NCBI RefSeq assembly: GCF_933775445.1
Contig: NC_065874.1
Coordinates: 24,188,501 to 24,252,500 of the forward strand
DNA length: 64,000 bases
Reading direction: 5' to 3'
Source: Argentina anserina
Taxonomy: Eukaryota; Streptophyta; Magnoliopsida; Rosales; Rosaceae
Below the pieces are notes generated by a model, which saw only the letters and a program-made list of their open reading frames with translations, did no database searches and was not told where the DNA came from. The translations under genes were made by a program, and so were the position numbers. The number at the start of each line of letters is the position of its first letter. Position 1 is the stretch's first letter. Positions 25,219 to 38,250 of this stretch are shown here, in pieces.

Positions 25219-26133
25219 CATAAGCAGTGGTCTTTTTAATATTTGTCAAATGTAACTAAAATGCTAAACTAATAGATCTGGAAGAGCAGCTGCAGGCTTC
25301 TCTTTGCTTTAGAGATTAGACTGCAATAGTGTCAGGGGAGTGCCAGATTATATTGTAAGATACGAAATTAATTGCCTACTCGCTGATTCAGATACGAGCA
25401 TCATGCCAGATGAAGAACAACCCTAATTTTACCCAACTACTTGTATGTTTTTGTAATGTACTTGTCATCTTGCACATTCGTTTAAGCTACTACTATTCCA
25501 TAGTATATATATAAGTAAAATCCATACGAGTTAGTATGTGAACGGCGAATACTGGTTGACATTACATACGAATGGCTACGATTGCCATGTATTTACACAG
25601 CCGTGTATAAGAATTCTCAAAAATCAACATGAAAACTATATCACCGTGCTCTTCTTCCTTGTGGAACAAATACAGGGAATAAGGGCGAAAGAAAACTATA
25701 TATGCTTGAAATAATAAATATAATAATGATTAACCAAGAAAATCATAAGCTGAAAGGTTATCGAAAATAATACAATATATGCCCCAAATGGAGGAAGGAC
25801 GAACACATCCCCAAAAGAACAAAACCAGCTTCAATTGTATAGTGGCCTATAATCCTCAGCATGTCGTTGCAAAAGCTCAGGTGACAAATTACTGTAACTT
25901 GATATAGTTTTCTAAGGACATCTAGATATACTGCAAACATTCCAAGCACAAAATGCTGAGCTCTACCACGAACTATTAACTAACGACATCCGTGAGACGA
26001 AAAAAAATGTACTATATATTCGAATCAAACATAAGGTTACATATTAAGATTTCATAGAAAAGAATTTGAACACCTGCCAAACAACAGCACACCTAAGGAC
26101 GAATACGTGATTGGCGTCAAAACCCAAGTTTAT
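25219..26133. other. Intergenic and probable 3' UTR of the UDP-apiose/xylose synthase gene
   Basis: AT-rich, with no recognised gene between the tRNA and the stop codon of the synthase gene. Confidence 0.4.
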
Positions 26134-28745
26134 TTAGTTTGTGGAAGCTGGTTGGGAAATGGCCTTCTTAATAGCCTCGGCATACGTCCTGTGCTGATAC
26201 GTGAGGGTTGATTCAAGCAAGTCCCATAATGAAGTCTTTGGATTCCAGCCTGTCGTAGACGGGGCAATCAGAAAGTCAGAATGCTGTTGGTCAGATCAGT
26301 TAAAAGTAAAATAAGGTGGAGGAAATATGCTAGATAATTACCAAGCTGCCTGTTGATGATGGTCATGTCTGGAATTCTCTTATCACTATCATCATATCCC
26401 ACTCCATAAAATTCCCTTGAGCTGACATCAACAGTTGGTTGCTCAAGTTTTGGCTCACCACTCACCTTGGCATAAACCTGCAATGTGCAAGACATCAATC
26501 ATCAAACCAAGTAAGATAAATGCAGGACTTCTAATTAAACTTGATTATCTGACAAGTAAAATAATCACCTCAGTCATCATTTCACCGAGCTGCCTAACTG
26601 TGACTTCATTGTTGGGGTTGCCCACATTGAATATGTGACTGTTGGCCCTAGCAGGATTTTCCTGGAGAAAAGTTACACACTAATGAGCAACGCCTTTTGC
26701 ATGCCAAATATTGATAGAAAAGATAAGTTTCCAAAACTTACAATCATCAACATAACAGCATCAATAGCATCCTTTATATACACGAATGTTCTTTGGGATT
26801 CGCCACCATCTACCAGCTTGAGTGGCTCGCGACGAAGAAGATTCTGCAACAGAAGAAAGTAGGAAATGATCACAATAAATATACCAAATAGAAAAGGAGC
26901 AGTACTAAGGTACCAAGTTATAGGTACACACATTACTAAAGCATGCTAGAACTCTTGGAACACCCTCACTTGGGCCATCAATGCCGGGAATGAAATCCAT
27001 CCTAGGTCCAATCCAGTTAAAGGGTCTCACAATGGTAAACTCAAGACCATTTTCTGCTCCCTCAGCTGTATACAAGAAGAAAGTGCATCAGACCTTACAT
27101 AACAGCAAGGTAACAGACAAACAAAAAGATAACTGACCATATATTAGCCTCTCAATCAATTGCTTTGCGCAGGCATAAGACCATCTTTGCTTTTCGATAG
27201 ACCCAAAGATGCAAGGAGAATCATTTTCATTAAGCACATAATATGCAGGATCCTGTGAAAAATGACGAGGAAGTTAGTCTTCTGGTAACAGACATACTCA
27301 CTTGTATTTTTCATTGTTAAAAATTGCATTCCATCCAATATATTTATGGAAATGAAAAGAAAGACAATAAATAAATAAAAACTCAAGAAAAGTGGAACCA
27401 ATGCATTTTGGTATACAGCCTATATCCCTCAATTGACCTTTTATCTTTTTTCAATCATGTCTATGTGATCCATTCGTAATGCAATTGCATGGACCATCGC
27501 AAGCTTAAGATATATCACTCTGATAATATATCAATACACATGCATGTCAATAACATGGCCATCCTCAAACCGGAAAACAAGAAAGCCAAAAGAAAGAAAA
27601 GGATAAATAGTCTACAGGACACCTAAAGCTATTATGTTTCCAGGGTGTGACGTAAAGCAAGTATGAAAAGGTTCACTTCCGAATCAAATTAATTCACAAT
27701 TTCCTAATCTTACAAAACAAAACATGAACCTAAAGAAGTTCTGATGTGGGACATCAAAAGTGGGATGTTTACTGTCATTTATTATTCCTAACTTTTTAAA
27801 GGTTGAACCAGTTCATTCAATAAATCAATATATTCTCAACTGCTTTCCTACTACTATAAAAAATATCAGCATATGCAAGTAGTTTTGTTCGTCCAATACT
27901 GTAGATCTACTGATTTCAGCATTTGCTTAAGCATTACACAACGACACAATAAATGGATCTCAAGAAACCGAATTTCGCAATCAAACAGTTTGCATTAAAC
28001 AAACCTACACAATGCCAAAAATGAAGCAATTACATAACGAAGTGAGAGAAAGAAAGGGAGAGGCTACCTGACGAAGGGGGCTATCTTTAGGAAGAAAGCT
28101 TCCAATGGTCTTCCCATACACTTCACAAGTCGAAAAGTGAATCAGCCTCTTGTTGTTTTCAGAACAGTACTTCACCTATAACCAAATCATCCACACCAAA
28201 ATCAAATCAACATCTCACATCAACTTCAATCAAATTTCACAATCAAATCTCAATTTTCCAAACGGAAATAATGTAGAGCAGCGAACGCACCACAGGCAAG
28301 GCATCGATGAAGTTGCTGTAAATAGTGTCCAGCGGGCGCGTGTTGTAGTCCGCCGGAGTACAGATCGCGGCCAGATTGATAGTCTGCAGCAAATCCTAGC
28401 CCGTAAAAATTCCAAAGCAGTAAAAAACACAAAGTAAAACATAGAAGAAGATGAAGAATGAGGTACCAGATCTGAGGTCTTGATGAGGCCTTCAAGGCGG
28501 GAGTCGTGCTTGATGTTGAGGCGGTGGAACTGGATGCGATCGGACCAAGGATGACCGTCGGATGGCTCCAGCAGGTGCTTGATCTTGTCATTGTAAACGT
28601 CCAAGGCTAGGACCTTGTGCGGCGTCTCCGCCATCAGCTTCTCGCAGAGGTGGGACCCGATGAAGCCACCGGCGCCGATCATGCATATCGTCATCGGCTT
28701 TATCGGCTTCCCGTCCAGATCTACTCTCGCCGCCGTGGACACCAT
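26134..28745 (-). CDS. AXS: UDP-D-apiose/UDP-D-xylose synthase
   Basis: Cytosolic NAD-dependent enzyme of the extended SDR family. It converts UDP-glucuronic acid to UDP-apiose and UDP-xylose for pectin (RG-II) and apiogalacturonan. Nine exons: 28745-28467, 28383-28291, 28175-28068, 27252-27138, 27065-26932, 26843-26742, 26661-26569, 26477-26342, 26249-26134, totalling 1176 nt and 391 aa against 389 for Arabidopsis AXS1. The nucleotide-binding motif GAGGFIG is at residues 24-30. Catalytic residues known from AXS are present one position later than in Arabidopsis: Cys101 (AAIC), Cys141-Glu142 (STCEVYG), Arg183, and Tyr186 with Lys190 (SYACAK). PFNWIGPRMDFIPG is also typical of the family. No break was found, so the gene should be functional. 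AXS1 versus AXS2 identity is not resolved. Confidence 0.97.
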
Positions 28746-30649
28746 TCTCTTCTCTTCTCTCTCCTCAAAACGACACCGTTTACGATTCTGTGGAGAAATG
28801 CAGTGGCGGATTTGAGGTGGTGAGAGTTTTGGGGTTCGAAGTGAGAGAGGGAAGAGAAAATATGGGAAGAGAAAAAAGAGGGGTCAGAATGTATTTAAAG
28901 GGAGGGGTAGCAAATGGGATTGGGAGGGAGAGACTGGGTGCACATGCCCACACGCTGAGCTCGCGTTTGGGCTACGAGCGGCTGGATTGGGTCAAGGAGG
29001 AGGGTGCTGGGGTGGTATGTTAGGCTTGAGGACAGTGGATTGGGGTTTTGTGTGAATTTTTTTAGAAGATTTGGATCTGGGATTAGTTTAAAAAAAATTA
29101 AAATGGTGTTGGATCAATAAGGGAATTAGAAGCTTGGATTGACAGAGGACTAGAGCTGGATTTGCATATGGGCAAACTGGAATCATGCAATGTTTTTAAT
29201 CTTTTTTTTAATACATATTATTTTTCATTTTTTATTCTCAAGCTCTAAAGTCTAAACACACGTCGTAAATATCATGTTTATCGCTTTTTTCATTCAATAG
29301 CTTATATGAATTCATCATACCAGTCCCATAAATAATGTAAGATTCGTTCAAAGTATACTAGTATACTCAGTAGGGATATGAATTGGCTAATGATACATTA
29401 GGGGAATTTGGAATAGATTGAGAAGCTTTTAAATCTCGTTCCATACTTTTTCATGTTTTCTTGATTATATTTTCTGTAAACTTGACTACCACTAATGCAA
29501 CGTTACCAACTCCTTATGTGTTCATAGTATTTAATGGAGAAAACTACAAAAAAAAAATCCATTTTGCTATGAACCCTGATCGATATCTTCTTTTGCATGA
29601 AGAGTGATTACAAAAATCTTATGAATGTACATAGTTGTTTTATGAAATTGTAGTAGGGAAAATGAAAATCTTATTGTTATAAACTAGATGTCGTACCACC
29701 GGTACACGAATTACGGTGAGGCACATCAAATTAAGTCTTAAAGTGCTATTATTCTCTCTATTAAATTTGAGCGACGTGCATTTTGTTATTTTCAAAAATG
29801 AATACAACAACACTATGAGGTCATTGTCGACATTTTAAGAAATTAAATTTATCACTCACCTTTAATATGTCTACCTTATGCCCATCACCTATAGCCACAT
29901 GTTATTATCTACTAACCATAGTTAATTGTTTTATATCTTACCTTTGTTAATTTTTTTTTCTAACTAAATAATTAACTCATAAAAAAATAATAATAATATC
30001 AAATTCACAATGTAACTCAAAGCACCAGATTTTTTTGTGTAATTTTTGTGTTTCGAATTACATGGTCTGAATTTTAATTGTGTATATTGGGTTTAATATA
30101 CAGTGGTTAGTTTATCCATATATAATTAATTTTTACATGTTAATGATCATTGTAATCTATTGTTTAAGCCATGGTCATATTGATCACGTCTATATGCAGA
30201 TTTTGGTTTGGCATCAACACTTCACCTCAATCCTTTGAGTTAATTATTTAATTAGAAAAAAAAAAGAAAAAATTTGCTAAGTTAAAATATAAAATAATTA
30301 ACTATAATTAGTAGATAAGAACATGTGACATTAAAATAAAAAGTGGGCACAAAGGTGTGCATACTAAGAGTGCGCGATAAATCTACTTACACATTTAAAG
30401 CCTAAGTTTAATGTATGAATGATTGCCACTTTTAATGGATTTTTATAAATAATAGCATGTTCTAGTACAGTGTTAAATTAAGTCACAACTCATTGGAATT
30501 AACTTAGAGATTAGAGATTACTATTTTTTTTAATAAATCGCTATCAAAATAAATTAATTTGGAGTTGTTAAAGCTCCCTAATCACTAATCAGTGTCAATA
30601 CTCAGATACAGATTGATAATGGTAGATTGGTAGACACTGAGTTGCTTTC
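28746..30649. other. Promoter region of the synthase gene and intergenic DNA
   Basis: The first 300 bp carry pyrimidine-rich leader-like sequence on the minus strand. Beyond it is AT-rich DNA with no recognised gene. Confidence 0.4.
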
Positions 30650-30657
30650 ATAAATAA

Positions 30658-31199
30658 TAGGGGTGGGCACGGGACGGGATGGGACGGGACGGGGCTCATC
30701 CCACGTCCCGTCCCACTCTTTTGAATCGGGACGGGATGAGGGTTTTTAAGAATGCATCTCACTCGTGATTAATCCCGATTGGGACGGGACAGGATCGGGA
30801 CGGGACGGGACAAATCCCAACTCCCTATGAAGTTAAATAAAAACCTATATTTTTACTTTTTCATTAACAAAGTAACATTTAATAATGAAATTTTAACAAA
30901 AAAAATGCATGTTATGTTCAAAATACTATAATTTAGCATTATTATTTGAGTTGAAATAATTTTGGAGTTATTAAGAACATAAATTAGTTTCATTTTAGTA
31001 CAAATATATAAGAATTTTTAAGTTTTCATTAAAGGTGGGACGGGACGGGACGAAGCGGGATATAAATTATTCATCTCACGTCCCGTCCCACTATTATGAA
31101 ACGGGACGGGACGAACGTTTTTAGACCTCCGTCCCGTCCCATCCCGTCCCTATAATTTCGGGACGGGATCATGATTTCTGTTTTTTATGCCTACCCCTA
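30658..31199. mobile_element. G-rich hAT MITE, copy 1 (542 bp)
   Basis: Ends TAGGGGTGGGCA and TGCCTACCCCTA are flanked by a perfect 8-bp duplication, ATAAATAA (30650-30657 and 31200-31207). Both arms are built of GGGACGGGAC repeats in inverted arrangement around an AT-rich centre. No coding capacity. Confidence 0.88.
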
Positions 31200-31207
31200 A
31201 TAAATAA

Positions 31208-31910
31208 TTTTTTGAACCAAGCATATGAAGTAAGCATAGAGAGCAATAGTAGTGATTACTGATTAGTGAGTGACAATCCCATACGAGTGGCTTTCCAATG
31301 AGCTGTCTATCTTTCATACTCACGTGGGTCATATTTTGTATTCAATTCCCATAAACCCACTTGCTCACGCCTTGTTTTTAACGCGCTTGCCATGCTCCCA
31401 CCGGCCAAACGCTATTTGTGTAACGTTTTTTTCCCTTTAATTCATGACGTTAAAAACCATAATAAAGAGAATGAACGAAAAAACTTGCATCACTCTCGCG
31501 TTTACGTATTTTTCATAATATAAATAAATAATTTAAACTAATTTAAAGTTGAATAAATTAATAAAGATTATTTATGCAAAAAATTAATACAAATAAAAAT
31601 GGTTTTCTCAATTAATTGCATCAAACAGATTAACGGCTAATTATGAGACTATTATCTTTCATCATGATTGTTCATTTGTTTGATGCAATCGACCAAACAA
31701 ACAATTTTTATCTGTATAGATTTTTTACATGAATAATATTTATTGATAAAATAAACTTTTGAACAGTTTAAATTATTTATTTATATTCTCCAAATACACA
31801 AATGAGATAGAATTTAGACGCACGCGTATATGAGATTGTACGCAAGTTTTTTCCGAGAATGAATAGAATGCATGTATAGTACAATGTTTTGCAACATAAT
31901 GGGGGCCACG
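31208..31910. other. Spacer between two MITE copies, nothing supported
   Basis: AT-rich, no gene recognised. Confidence 0.4.
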
Positions 31911-31918
31911 ATTATGTC

Positions 31919-32434
31919 TAGGGGTGGGCACGGGACGGGACAAGATCGGGACGGGACGAGGGTTTTTAAAAATGCATCTCACTCGAGATTAATCCCGGTT
32001 GGGACGGGACGGGACAAATCCCACCTTCATATGAAGTTAAATAAAAACCTATATTTTTATTTTTTCATGACAAAGTAACATTCAATAATGATATTTTAAC
32101 ACAAAAAATGCATATTATGTTCAAAATATTATAATTTACCATTATTATTTGAGTTGATATAATTTTGGAATTATTAATAACATAAATTAGTTTCATTTTG
32201 ATACAAATATATATAGAATTTTTGAGTTTTCATTAAAGATGGGATGGGACGGGACGAAGCGGGATATAAATTATTCGTCTCACGTTCCATCCCACTATTA
32301 TGAAGTGGGATGGAACGTGGGACGGGATCGGGATAGGACAAACGTTTTTAGACCTCCGTCCCATCCATATGAATTTCGGGACGGGATCGGAACAGGATCG
32401 GGATCGAGATTTCTGTTTTTTATGCCCACCCATA
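31919..32434. mobile_element. G-rich hAT MITE, copy 2 (516 bp)
   Basis: Same family and orientation as the copy at 30658. Ends TAGGGGTGGGCA and TGCCCACCCATA. The flanks ATTATGTC (31911-31918) and ATTATGCC (32435-32442) match at 7 of 8 bases. The AT-rich core is close to that of copy 1. Confidence 0.87.
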
Positions 32435-32442
32435 ATTATGCC

Positions 32443-33121
32443 AAACTGTTGTGAAGTGATCTTAAAGCTAAAAAGTTATAATTTATGGGAGTTTATTCAG
32501 AGCACCGACGTAGACAAAATCACTTTTGCCATAATTTCCCTGCCTCAATCATCTCCTCCAATGCTATGATTACGTGTCCATTACTTCGATATGTAACTGT
32601 TAACATTAAAAAAAATCTGCCCATTCTTCTTCCTTTTCTCTTTCTTATTCCTTTAATTTTTTGTTTTCAGATTTCTCCTTCTTCTCTTTCTATTTTGATA
32701 ATCATCTCTGTGAATCTCCTCCAATTGAAAGTTTGAAACCATCATCCAATGGAAATAAAGAATATCTATAATTCTGGGAGAGAGAAAGTGGTAGGCATAT
32801 TTAACTCCCGGATTAATATCTGGGTTTTAAAACCAGATTTTTCACTTGTTGAAAAAAAAAACCCAGATTTTCTCTCTCATATATGATCCTAGATTTAGGA
32901 AAAGCAGATGGAATCATACATTTTTTGGTGATAGGTGGAATCATAGACTCTTCCTTTTCAAAATGAAGAAAGAAAAAGTTTGGGGATTGTAATACCAATG
33001 ACCTCATGTTCTTTTTTTCCCTAATGATTTCATACAGCCACCATTGAAGGCTTAAAGCCGGAAATTTTCTTCATTTGATTCAAAATCTCGTCTCAAATTT
33101 AGCATAAAATCGAGCCCCGAT
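32443..33121. other. Intergenic, nothing supported
   Basis: No gene or delimited repeat recognised. Confidence 0.4.
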
Positions 33122-33594
33122 CAGCGGCGGATTTAGGCTAGTCTTGCAAGGGCTTAAGCCTTGGTGGGATATTTGTAAAACATAATTAACCTACCATACC
33201 TACTTGTATTTATTGGTTAGGCTTTATTATGTTAATTCAGGGTGCTAGGTTCAACTCCCCCTAAAAGCATTTTATCTTGTTCTTGTTCAGTCCTCCTTCT
33301 TAGTCTTATCTATTAGAACTTGAGCATGTAAGGAAGTTTATCTTGTTTGTTGTTTTGCATCTGGTTTTGGTTGTTAGTTTTAGGTTACATTATTGTTCTT
33401 GTGGTGCTGCAGTACTTTGATAATAAAATGAAGTTTCACTTGACTAAAAAACATCGTCACCTGCTAATAAGATTTCATCAACTCAAAAAATCATACCGTA
33501 AGACCATATAGACTCAAAAATACACTACATTCTTCTTTATCTAATAGACTTTTTTTGAAGTCCTGGTAGCCATTTCATCCTGGATCCGCCACTG
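33122..33594. mobile_element. Short non-autonomous element with CAGYGGCGGAT ends (473 bp)
   Basis: The left end CAGCGGCGGATTTAGG and the inverse of the right end, CAGTGGCGGATCCAGG, match at 13 of 16 bases. They also resemble the ends of the hAT element at 7627-9105. No clear target duplication remains, so the superfamily assignment comes from the ends only. Confidence 0.6.
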
Positions 33595-34471
33595 AGCATG
33601 TAGTCATTAGCATGCAACTTCATCATATTATTGTAAAGTTTTGTACTCAACAACATGGATCATTTCTTTTTAATTACAAGAGAGTCACTAGGTTCTTAAG
33701 CTATGGGTAGAGTCTTTGTTTCCAGAATAAATTTGCAAGGAAAATTTCAATTCGTCCAAACATGAAACATGCAACTGATTCAAGATGCTACAAATCTCTA
33801 TCTCTCTCTCATGACAATAAAATATTTCTTTTTAAATTACATGCTATGTAATGAACTCAACACATCAAAATTTCTTTAAGTAGACTATTATGTTTAATTG
33901 TTTTTTCTTTTTGTTACTCTTTAAAACAAAACTAACAACTTCTATTTGATGCATGCATGAAGTGATTATTCCGAAAGATGAAAAAACTTATTGATCATGA
34001 TAATAGATGTCTAGAACAAGTCAGAGAAAAAACATGTTCTTTGTCCAGATTCCAGAAGCAAGTAATATTCAAACTAGAAAAAAAAGGAAAAGAAAATGGT
34101 CAAAATCATGAAAAGAGATAAATGGACATGATTAAAGACATGAGGAAGGATAGATATGGAGGAGAAATTTAGAAAAATAATCACTTTTTGAGATGGAAAT
34201 TGATAATTAATTACACTTTAGATTTTTGTTGAAATCTAACCTCTTTGCCTAGTGTAAAGACATGATTCCCCAAAGCACAATCTTAATTAACTGAAAGAAT
34301 AGAAATGTCACTAAAAACCAATGACGAACGCGACCTCAAACCTGACATGTATCCCCTCCATAAAAAATTTCAATTTTAGTACACTCTGTCAAAATCCATA
34401 AATTCATAGCTAGACACTAACTGGAGACAACAAAATTGTCGACTTCAGCACGATTAAAGGTTTTTTGGTCT
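33595..34471. other. Intergenic, nothing supported
   Basis: AT-rich, no gene recognised. Confidence 0.4.
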
Positions 34472-34479
34472 ATTATTGC

Positions 34480-35352
34480 CAGGGCCGGCCTTGGGGCAAG
34501 GCGAAACAGACCTGCGTCTGGGGCCTCCAAAAATAAGGGCTTCCCATTTCGAAGGGACAGAGATCGGCTCAAATCTCACATGCAATGACCGAGTTATGTA
34601 TAGCTCGTCGAATGAGAGATAATGGTGGTGGTGGCAATCCCTGACGTGGCCGGATTGCGGCGGCGCGGTCGGTCAAAGGTCACAGTCTCTAGGTTTCTCT
34701 GTTTCAAACAGAGAGAACATAGAGAGGGATGCGTGAGGGAGAGAGAAGAAGAAAGAAAATAAAGAAGGAAAAGAAAAAGAAAATGAGAAAGAGGTTTGTG
34801 TGTGGGAGAGCCCACCCTAGGCTCTCATTTTACTTTAAATTCAACGACGGAGATCAAATGATAGAGATCAAGGGCTGAGATTTAAAAATATAAAAAGTGT
34901 AATTTCTGAAAATGCGACTTAGGTAATCATAAACTTCGTAAATACATATAAAATTAACCTGAGCATTGGAAAAATATTCCGAGTATACCTCCATGCTCGT
35001 GACGACAAGTAGTTTAACACAAAAATGATAAATAAAAAATTTGACATCTCTAAAAAATGTCGATTAATATGACAACAATGCCGAAAAGAAAAGAGAAATT
35101 TGCAGGGCTCACTCTACCCCCTTAAAGAAATTTCGTCCTCGAAATTAACTGAGTATCAGAAGAGGTGCGGATATGCCTCCCGCATAAGTGGCCTCATTAC
35201 GGCTATACCGTCTCTACTGCACATTCAGCACTTGCACCTCGCGATTCCATAGTTTCAAATCTGGGGCTAAAAAAGACAAATAAGATGATTGCAGCTTAGA
35301 GGCCTCCAATTTTTTTTCGCCATGAGGTATTTTTGACACAGGGCCGGCCCTG
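34480..35352. mobile_element. 873-bp hAT-type element containing retrotransposon debris
   Basis: The ends CAGGGCCGGCC (left) and GGCCGGCCCTG (right) are inverted repeats inside a perfect 8-bp duplication ATTATTGC (34472-34479 and 35353-35360). There is no transposase. Internal sequence near 35115-35150 (CCCCCTTAAAGAAATTTCGTCC) is the polypurine-tract neighbourhood of a chromovirus-type LTR element in minus orientation, comparable to that of element 3 at 56487-56520. Confidence 0.85.
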
Positions 35353-35360
35353 ATTATTGC

Positions 35361-37530
35361 CACATAGCACGTGGACCTTTCATCTTTGTATAAACCCTGC
35401 ATCTCTTCGGGGAGAGAATTCGCCATCTTTGGTAGGATTATGCTAATAAAAATGGATAGGTTCAAAGGATATTGTCATTTGGAATGACGTGTTCTTGGCG
35501 TGGTTGGTCTCTTGCTTGAATATGGAGAAAACATGCATATGAGGTGTTGTAATAAGCACTAGATAATCAATGATGAGAGCATGTAGTACTTATGATCATC
35601 AAGTTGTAATGCCCGTAAGGGATGCAAAAATAACATGAAACTTCCACACATGTATGTCATAGAACAAACCTCATGATGTTTCACCTCGTGAAATTCATCC
35701 TCGTGGAAAATTCATCATATCAGAAGTTCAAAACTCTTAGTTGAGGGATTAAACGTTTGCAAACGAAAACGTTAGTCAAATGTGAATTTTGTGTTTTAGG
35801 TAGTTATGTCTTTACACCAATCAAAGAGCTAAACCGTGGTTTATTATCAATTTCGATCTCAACAGGTGGTTATTTTTCTAAATTTCTCGATATAGAGAGT
35901 AGCATAAGCACCGACAAGCTCAGAAGTGGGTGACGCGCGGGCCTGGAGCGCGTGGGGAAGCTGAATTTGTTTGGCGGTGGTAGCGCGTGTACAGAAAGAA
36001 GTCAAACGATAGAAAGATACTCAGTTTGAAAGAAACACACGCCCACACTGGAAACACTCTCAAATTCGGAATCAGTGAGTGTGTGCGTCAATGTGTGTGG
36101 ATGTAGGGGTTTTTGGCAGCTTACGCGGAGTTTTGGGCTTGTCCCTGGCGCTGGCTATTTCGGGGATTCACGTCACGGCGCGGCTACATTTTTAGTCATG
36201 CATTTCAATTTTATCTTCAAATCCGATGTTACCCAACGCAAGAAATTGTTCCCATATGTGCCAGGTAGAGTGAGAGTTCATAACTTCGTATATGATGGAT
36301 GTACCTCTATTGTACTTGTTACTCTTGCTACGTTGAGGTATAATCTTAATGGATGCTATTTATGCAATGAAGAGAATGAAATGAAACGGTTATGCATATT
36401 AGCAGGAATTATGAGAGAGTTAATCGACAAAACTCTTTCCAGAGTTACATCATGTACTTAACTATGTGGTTCAACACTTTAGATGTACTTGTCCAAAAAA
36501 AAAAACACTTTAGATGTCTTTAATGGATTGGTTATCTTGTTCTGGGGATCAAATTTTCTCTCTTGTTGGTAGTTCTATGGATGGGTTGTAAGGAGAAAAA
36601 TCTTTGAGTTTGGAATGACAAGGCTCAAACATTTTTGTTTAATTAGTTTTGAAACTTTATGATTCTACCAGGAGCAAATTCACTCGTTATAAAAATGATA
36701 ACCCAAGTTGATCTCCGCGTTACATGGTAACCCAGTTAAGAGAATAATTGTTTTCTGGATAACAATTAAGGCCACATTAGACAAACGGCACAAACTAAAG
36801 CCAACTATACTACTGACATAATTTGGTATAGCTGTGCCGTAAGTAAAATGACTTTTGAATTTGCTCTGAGAAAAAACAGTTACAACGTTTGGTAAACTGT
36901 TTTTAAAAGTACTGTGGAGTGAAAAATAATTTTTTACGTTTGGTAAGTTGTGAGAAAAATGGCTTTTTTAGTAGGCATACTTACAAAATTGTCAATAAAT
37001 ATTTAAAATGTTAATAACATAATTAATCATTCACCTTCTCTAAATTATAGACTACGAGATTTTCCCGTTTTTGGGATAATTGTTTGCAAATATTTTGATT
37101 ATATTGTTTGGATCAAATAAAAGATTTATGTTAAAACTCTGCATATTAAACAAAATTCATCCAGAATATTGCACAATAAATTTATCCATCATAACCATTA
37201 CACAAAATATATGAGAGTTAATTGCAACTACAATGCATCCATTAGACTTTGTGCAATCATATTTCTTAGCACTTTCTTAGCACCACCATTTCTTGTCTTC
37301 TCATACCATCTTCCTCATGCTCATTATCCTCCATATCCTCACAAATTTCTTCACTTAGGTAATCCTCACCATGTGGCCTTTAGTTTTCCATTTCCATCTA
37401 TTTGAGATGTGGATTTCTTTTTTCCCATCTAAAAAAGACATGCTTAGTTCCCTCAATTTATTAATAAAACCGAGACCAAAAACATATCAGTATTCAAGAC
37501 GACATGCAAAGATAGCAAGCAATAACCATG
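35361..37530. other. Intergenic DNA of uncertain content
   Basis: A plus-strand ORF of 128 codons at 36075-36461 has no recognisable domain. The stretch 36775-36990, with GTTTGGTAA motifs, looks like the border of a DNA transposon, but a partner end could not be established. No gene is supported. Confidence 0.35.
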
Positions 37531-37740
37531 TTATGCTATCAAAGCAATCACTTGTAGTTCTGCATCCAAGATCTGCACAGATGCAAAACTGCCATTTTCG
37601 TTGGCTAAGGTTGTAAAAGCCTTGGGCATTGCAACACGTGCTTCAATGACACATGTATCGTTCACAAGAAACCCATATGTGCGATCATTGAGCACAGTCA
37701 GGGGAATTAACGTGGTAAATCCCCAGTCACTGTCTTTTTT
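37531..37740 (-). pseudogene. MATH-domain gene fragment (last exon)
   Basis: The frame reads SDWGFTTLIPLTVL and YGFLVNDTCVIEARV, the characteristic C-terminal half of plant MATH/TRAF-like domains, and ends at TAA 37531-37533. A plausible splice acceptor lies at about 37734. Upstream exons should lie to the right, but there the sequence soon meets the LTR of element 1 at 38251; no other MATH exon was seen on either side of the element. It is probably a gene remnant. Confidence 0.6.
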
Positions 37741-38250
37741 GGCAAAATACACGTACCATTTTTGCAAAATCAATATGCCAATGATTTCAAAAAGAATGAC
37801 CAAGGAGATAGCCCTCCCTAGGTACAAAACATAAATCAATAGTAGAAAAGAAAATTCTGAAAATTTGCATCAGTACTAATAGTGAACTCGATAAGAATTT
37901 TCATTGATAAAGATTGACCATAATAAACATATGCATATACTATCTAGTATCAACTACACCCCTCGTAATTTGTATTACCTATAACAAATAGCGACATATT
38001 TCCCAGTGAGTATCTAGTGCACTGACAATTTCCTTCAGCAGAACCTAATGCTTTGATATGCTATATATCAAAGCATTTAGTTAATAATCAAATTTGTGCA
38101 TCTTCACATGTAATAACAAATTATAGCTTTATCAATGAAAACCCAAAATGCAAAACAAGTACTTTCTAAACAAACTAGAATTAAATTCTCATACATAAAC
38201 TTAAGATTTCAAATGCTGAATTTGCAAAGTCTTACACCAACAATGTGCAT

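Noticed and set aside
36075..36461. 128-codon plus-strand ORF
   Set aside because: Composition is not protein-like, no domain is recognised and no neighbouring exons can be joined.
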